From: Lachnospiraceae bacterium
GTDB taxonomy: Bacteria; Bacillota; Clostridia; Lachnospirales; Lachnospiraceae
Direction of reading: 5' to 3'
NCBI GenBank assembly: GCA_009774145.1
Contig: VSND01000013.1
Location: 1 to 64,000, forward strand
DNA: 64,000 nucleotides
Part shown: in pieces, positions 61,342 through 64,000 of the stretch
Layout of the letters: every line of letters starts with the position of its first letter
Position numbering within the stretch: the stretch's first letter is position 1
Notes under the pieces: model-generated
What the model saw: only the letters and a program-made list of their open reading frames with translations
Database searches by the model: none
What the model was told of the DNA's origin: nothing
Translations under genes and position numbers: made by a program

Positions 61342-63155
61342 CTTGTCTGTCCATTTCCATAAATGATATATTTGCCGGAGGTCAGCGCATCCAGCCCCAT
61401 GGGACCTCTGGCATGGAGTTTCTGCGTGCTGATGCCGATCTCCGCACCAAATCCGAATTCGGCCCCGTCTGTAAAGCGGGTGGACGCATTTACATACACG
61501 GCAGCCGCATCGATCTCATTTAAAAATCTCTGTGCATTTTCATAGTTTGAGGTGATGATCGCCTCCGAATGTCCGGTGTTATAACGGTTGATATGTGCAA
61601 TCGCCTCATCCAGATTCGATACGGTCTTTATGGACAGAATATAATCCAGATATTCGGTTCCCCAGTCTTCCTCTGAAGCGGGTACCAGCCCGTCTGCTGC
61701 TTTCATCGCCCGTTCGTCTGCGCGCATCTCCACGTTCTTTTCGTCCAGGCGCGCCTTTAAAAGCGGCAGAAATGCATCCACAATCTTTTCATGGATCACA
61801 AGGGATTCACAGGCATTGCATACGCCGATGCGCTGGGTCTTGGCGTTATAGATGATATTTGCCGCCATCTCAAAGTCTGCGCTCTCGTCCACATAGATAT
61901 GGCAGTTCCCGGTCCCGGTCTCAATTACGGGGATCCGGCTGTTTTCCACGACGGTACGGATCAGCCCTGCTCCGCCCCTTGGGATCAGCACATCCACATA
62001 CCGGTTCATCTTCATAAATTCCTGTACTGTCTCGCGTCTGGTATCTTCAATCAGCTGGATGGCATCCTGCGGGATCCCCCTGTGTCCCAGCGCCGTACGA
62101 ATTGCTCTGACAATCGCCAGATTGGAATAATATGCATCGCTTCCGCCGCGCAGGATCACCACATTTCCTGCCTTAAAGCAGAGCGCAAAAGCATCTGCCG
62201 TCACATTGGGACGGGATTCATAGATGATCCCGATCACACCCAGCGGCACCTTTTTCTGTCCGATCATCAGTCCGTTCGGCCGCTGCTTCATGGACAGCAC
62301 TTCGCCTGTCGGGTCCGGAAGCGCCGCTACCTGACAGAGCCCTTCTGCCATACCGGCAATCCGCTCCTCATTCAGCAAAAGCCGGTCGATCAGCCCAGGG
62401 TTCATCCCGTTTTCTTCGGCTTTTTTCACATCCTTTGCATTCTCCGCCAGAATAAATCCGCTCATGTCCCTGAGCATCTGAGCCGTATGCAAAAGCGCTT
62501 CATTTTTTTCAGCCGTATTCATAATGCGCAGCGCCGGCTCTGCCTTTCGCGCACATCTTCCGATTTCTTCCAGTGTCTTTCCTTTTTTCTCCTGAGGCTT
62601 CAGAAGCCGCTCTTCGGTCACGATGATCTCCGGCAGGATGTCATGGTCCTCAAAAGGAACCTCCTGGAATACCTGAAATTCAAATGCCAGTGCAATATGT
62701 AAAAGTCCCGGATGTTTTTCCAGATAGCGGTCATAATAGCCGCCGCCGTAGCCGACTCTGTGACAGCTTTCGTCAAATGCCACACCCGGCATCAGCAAAA
62801 GCCCCTCTTCGGTCTCACAGAGCGGACAGTTCTGTCCGGGTTCCATGATTCCAAAGCTTCCGGTTTCCAGCTCCTCCAGGCTCTCTATGTAATAATAATG
62901 CATGATGCCGTCCCCGTCCACTCTCGGAGCAGCGACCTGCTTCCCGTCTTTCCATGCCTGCTGCATCAAAAGCCTGGTCTCCACTTCCCGCTTTGCGTCC
63001 ACATAAGCCAGAAGAATGTCTGCCTTCCGGTAAGCCTCCAGCCCCGTGAAGCGGTCCTTAATCCGAAGGCTCGCTTCATGCAGAACTTCCGGAGCCGCGT
63101 TTGCCCTGCGCTTTTTCACCTCTGTTCTGATCTCAGTTTTTCTGTTTCTTTCCAT
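61338..63155 (-). CDS. proA: Fusion of 5-formyl-THF cyclo-ligase and glutamate-5-semialdehyde dehydrogenase (ProA)
   Basis: The protein has 605 residues. Residues 1-190 are 5-formyltetrahydrofolate cyclo-ligase (PGVAFDESCHRVGYGGGYYD, substrate and ATP site). Residues 194-605 are a complete ProA (starts LEEIGRCARKAEPALRIMN, catalytic Cys in QRIGVCNACESLV, ends DALTSGKYIIYGNG). The reading is continuous, with no stop or start between them. The start at 63155 has GGGGGA upstream. It follows a DUF896 gene by overlap and proB. Confidence 0.93.
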   Translation of the reverse strand: MERNRKTEIRTEVKKRRANAAPEVLHEASLRIKDRFTGLEAYRKADILLAYVDAKREVETRLLMQQAWKDGKQVAAPRVDGDGIMHYYYIESLEELETGSFGIMEPGQNCPLCETEEGLLLMPGVAFDESCHRVGYGGGYYDRYLEKHPGLLHIALAFEFQVFQEVPFEDHDILPEIIVTEERLLKPQEKKGKTLEEIGRCARKAEPALRIMNTAEKNEALLHTAQMLRDMSGFILAENAKDVKKAEENGMNPGLIDRLLLNEERIAGMAEGLCQVAALPDPTGEVLSMKQRPNGLMIGQKKVPLGVIGIIYESRPNVTADAFALCFKAGNVVILRGGSDAYYSNLAIVRAIRTALGHRGIPQDAIQLIEDTRRETVQEFMKMNRYVDVLIPRGGAGLIRTVVENSRIPVIETGTGNCHIYVDESADFEMAANIIYNAKTQRIGVCNACESLVIHEKIVDAFLPLLKARLDEKNVEMRADERAMKAADGLVPASEEDWGTEYLDYILSIKTVSNLDEAIAHINRYNTGHSEAIITSNYENAQRFLNEIDAAAVYVNASTRFTDGAEFGFGAEIGISTQKLHARGPMGLDALTSGKYIIYGNGQTR

Positions 63156-63354
63156 ACTTTTCCCCCAGGTTCGTGATTGTTCCATCCGGTTCTCTAATGT
63201 CAATATTGTCAAGCTGGCTCTTCAGATTTCCTCTCACGGCAGCGAGAAATTCCTGCCTTAACAGCTGCTGCTCTTTTTTTTCCGCCTCCGTCAGTCCTTC
63301 CGCCTTTGCCTTGTGCGCCAGTTCATTGATTCTGGCAATCTTTGTCTCATCCAT
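63133..63354 (-). CDS. DUF896 (YnzC-like) protein
   Basis: The protein has 73 residues, the full length of the family. MDETKIARINELAHKAKAE, then TEAEKKEQQLLRQEFLAAVR, define DUF896. It is helical and of unknown function. The start MDETK has AAAGGA six bases upstream. It overlaps the start of the fusion gene by 23 bases and follows proB by 78 bases. Confidence 0.9.
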   Translation of the reverse strand: MDETKIARINELAHKAKAEGLTEAEKKEQQLLRQEFLAAVRGNLKSQLDNIDIREPDGTITNLGEKYGKKQKN

Positions 63355-63432
63355 ACGGTTCCTTTCCATAGCCGGTCTCTGGTTTTTGATTTTTCCTGAT
63401 GCACAGACCTGCATCAGCGTTTCTTTGCTTCT

Positions 63433-64000
63433 CTATCCGTGTCTCTCTGACGGAGCATCCAGATAATCAATCAGATAGAAATCCTCCGTCCGGTTGGCCC
63501 GGAACATGGTTCCGATCCGTTCTCCGTCCATAATCCGGTGAATAATATCCATATCGGCTCCGTTCGCTATGATCATGTCGGCTCCTGCCGAAGTCGCCAG
63601 CCTCGCCGCACCCAGCTTGGTGGACATGCCTCCGGTTCCCACGTCGCTGGAGGAGCCTTTTGCCATCTTCTCAAAACGTTCGTCCACACGGTCTACGTAC
63701 TCAATAAATCTGGCCTCTGGATTCCGGTTCGGATCGTCCGTAAAAAGTCCGTCGATATCCGACAGCAGAATCAGAAGATCCGCCTGTACCAGTGCAGAGA
63801 CGACTGCTGACAGTGTGTCATTATCTCCAAACTGAATCTCATAGGTGGAGACAGTATCGTTCTCATTCACGATGGGGATGGCGCCCATCTCCAGAAGTGT
63901 CTCAAAGGTATTTCTGGCATTCCCACGGTTGACCTCATTGACCAGTGTATTTTTGGTCATGAGAATCTGGGATGCCGTCTGATTGTATTCCATAAAAAGT
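63433..64000 (-). CDS. proB: Glutamate 5-kinase, C-terminal part (runs off the right edge)
   Basis: About 189 codons are visible. The amino-acid kinase core shows AIPIVNENDTVST, LLILLSDIDGLFTDDPNRNP and SSDVGTGGMSTKLGAARLAT, which are ProB landmarks. The reading continues in frame to the window edge (LF before MEYNQ), so the internal ATG near 63993 is not the start. There is no room for a PUA domain at the C-terminus. It makes glutamyl phosphate for proline synthesis, with ProA in the same operon. Confidence 0.9.
   Translation of the reverse strand, partial: LFMEYNQTASQILMTKNTLVNEVNRGNARNTFETLLEMGAIPIVNENDTVSTYEIQFGDNDTLSAVVSALVQADLLILLSDIDGLFTDDPNRNPEARFIEYVDRVDERFEKMAKGSSSDVGTGGMSTKLGAARLATSAGADMIIANGADMDIIHRIMDGERIGTMFRANRTEDFYLIDYLDAPSERHG

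Noticed and set aside
1..64000. tRNA, rRNA, intact insertion sequences, prophage or CRISPR arrays
   Set aside because: No cloverleaf with TTCGA-type arms, rRNA segments, transposase genes with terminal repeats, or regular repeat-spacer arrays were seen by eye; small RNAs cannot be excluded.

Overview
The window is chromosomal DNA of a strictly anaerobic, low-to-mid GC Firmicute, most likely an acetogenic gut Lachnospiraceae of the Blautia type. The evidence is a complete carbonyl and methyl-branch Wood-Ljungdahl gene set, a MetF-MetV-RnfC2 type methylene-THF reductase, a sporulation gene (ylbJ), a RecU resolvase, Gram-positive two-component and ABC modules, and AGGAGG-type ribosome binding sites. 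No rRNA, tRNA, CRISPR array or intact insertion sequence was found.

Layout. 1-4750: the edge of a secreted C39-like peptidase gene, then an Agr/LytTR two-component system, a 46-residue membrane peptide and an ABC exporter. 4758-25978, all on the minus strand: the acetogenesis island. In the direction of transcription it reads rnfC2, metV, metF / His-rich protein, cooT, two short unknown ORFs, cooC2, cooS(acsA), cooC1, acsB / acsD, acsC, acsE / a membrane protein, a DUF4190 protein, the corrinoid activator acsV(RACE), a DUF3786 protein / fhs, fchA, folD. Together these reduce formyl- to methyl-THF, move the methyl group onto the corrinoid protein, and join it to CO at acetyl-CoA synthase. The nickel accessory proteins and the corrinoid activator are beside the enzymes they serve. 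Formate dehydrogenase, hydrogenase and the Rnf complex are not in this window.

26280-35513: regulators and transport. There is an apparently autoregulated MerR protein, a Bce-type ABC transporter with its two-component system, a decayed Rpn-nuclease fragment, and an ECF sigma / membrane protein / ABC transporter operon. 35521-41162: a TetR-controlled five-gene operon (SCP2-like protein, alpha/beta hydrolase, condensation-domain protein, acyl carrier protein, acyl-AMP ligase), which looks like a small uncharacterised acyl-transfer or lipid biosynthesis pathway. 41175-44802: a DUF1848 protein, an AAA ATPase, a coiled-coil protein, xpt and a small membrane protein.

44895-49984: a partial histidine operon (hisZ, G, D, B and a HisA/F-like-HisI-HisE fusion). 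50022-51356: an AT-rich Schlafen/AlbA-type regulator directly upstream of the his operon, probably acquired. 51484-64000: housekeeping genes (recU, pseudouridine synthases, a YgiQ radical SAM protein, an rRNA methyltransferase, an M23 peptidase, ylbJ, coaD, rsmD) and proline synthesis, including a fusion of 5-formyl-THF cyclo-ligase with ProA and a truncated proB at the right edge.

The observations most worth following up are the TetR-controlled acyl operon with two phased operators, the G/C-tract CsoR/RcnR-like operator in front of the nickel accessory operon, the FTHF cyclo-ligase-ProA fusion, and the HisA/F-like domain that lacks its catalytic aspartates.
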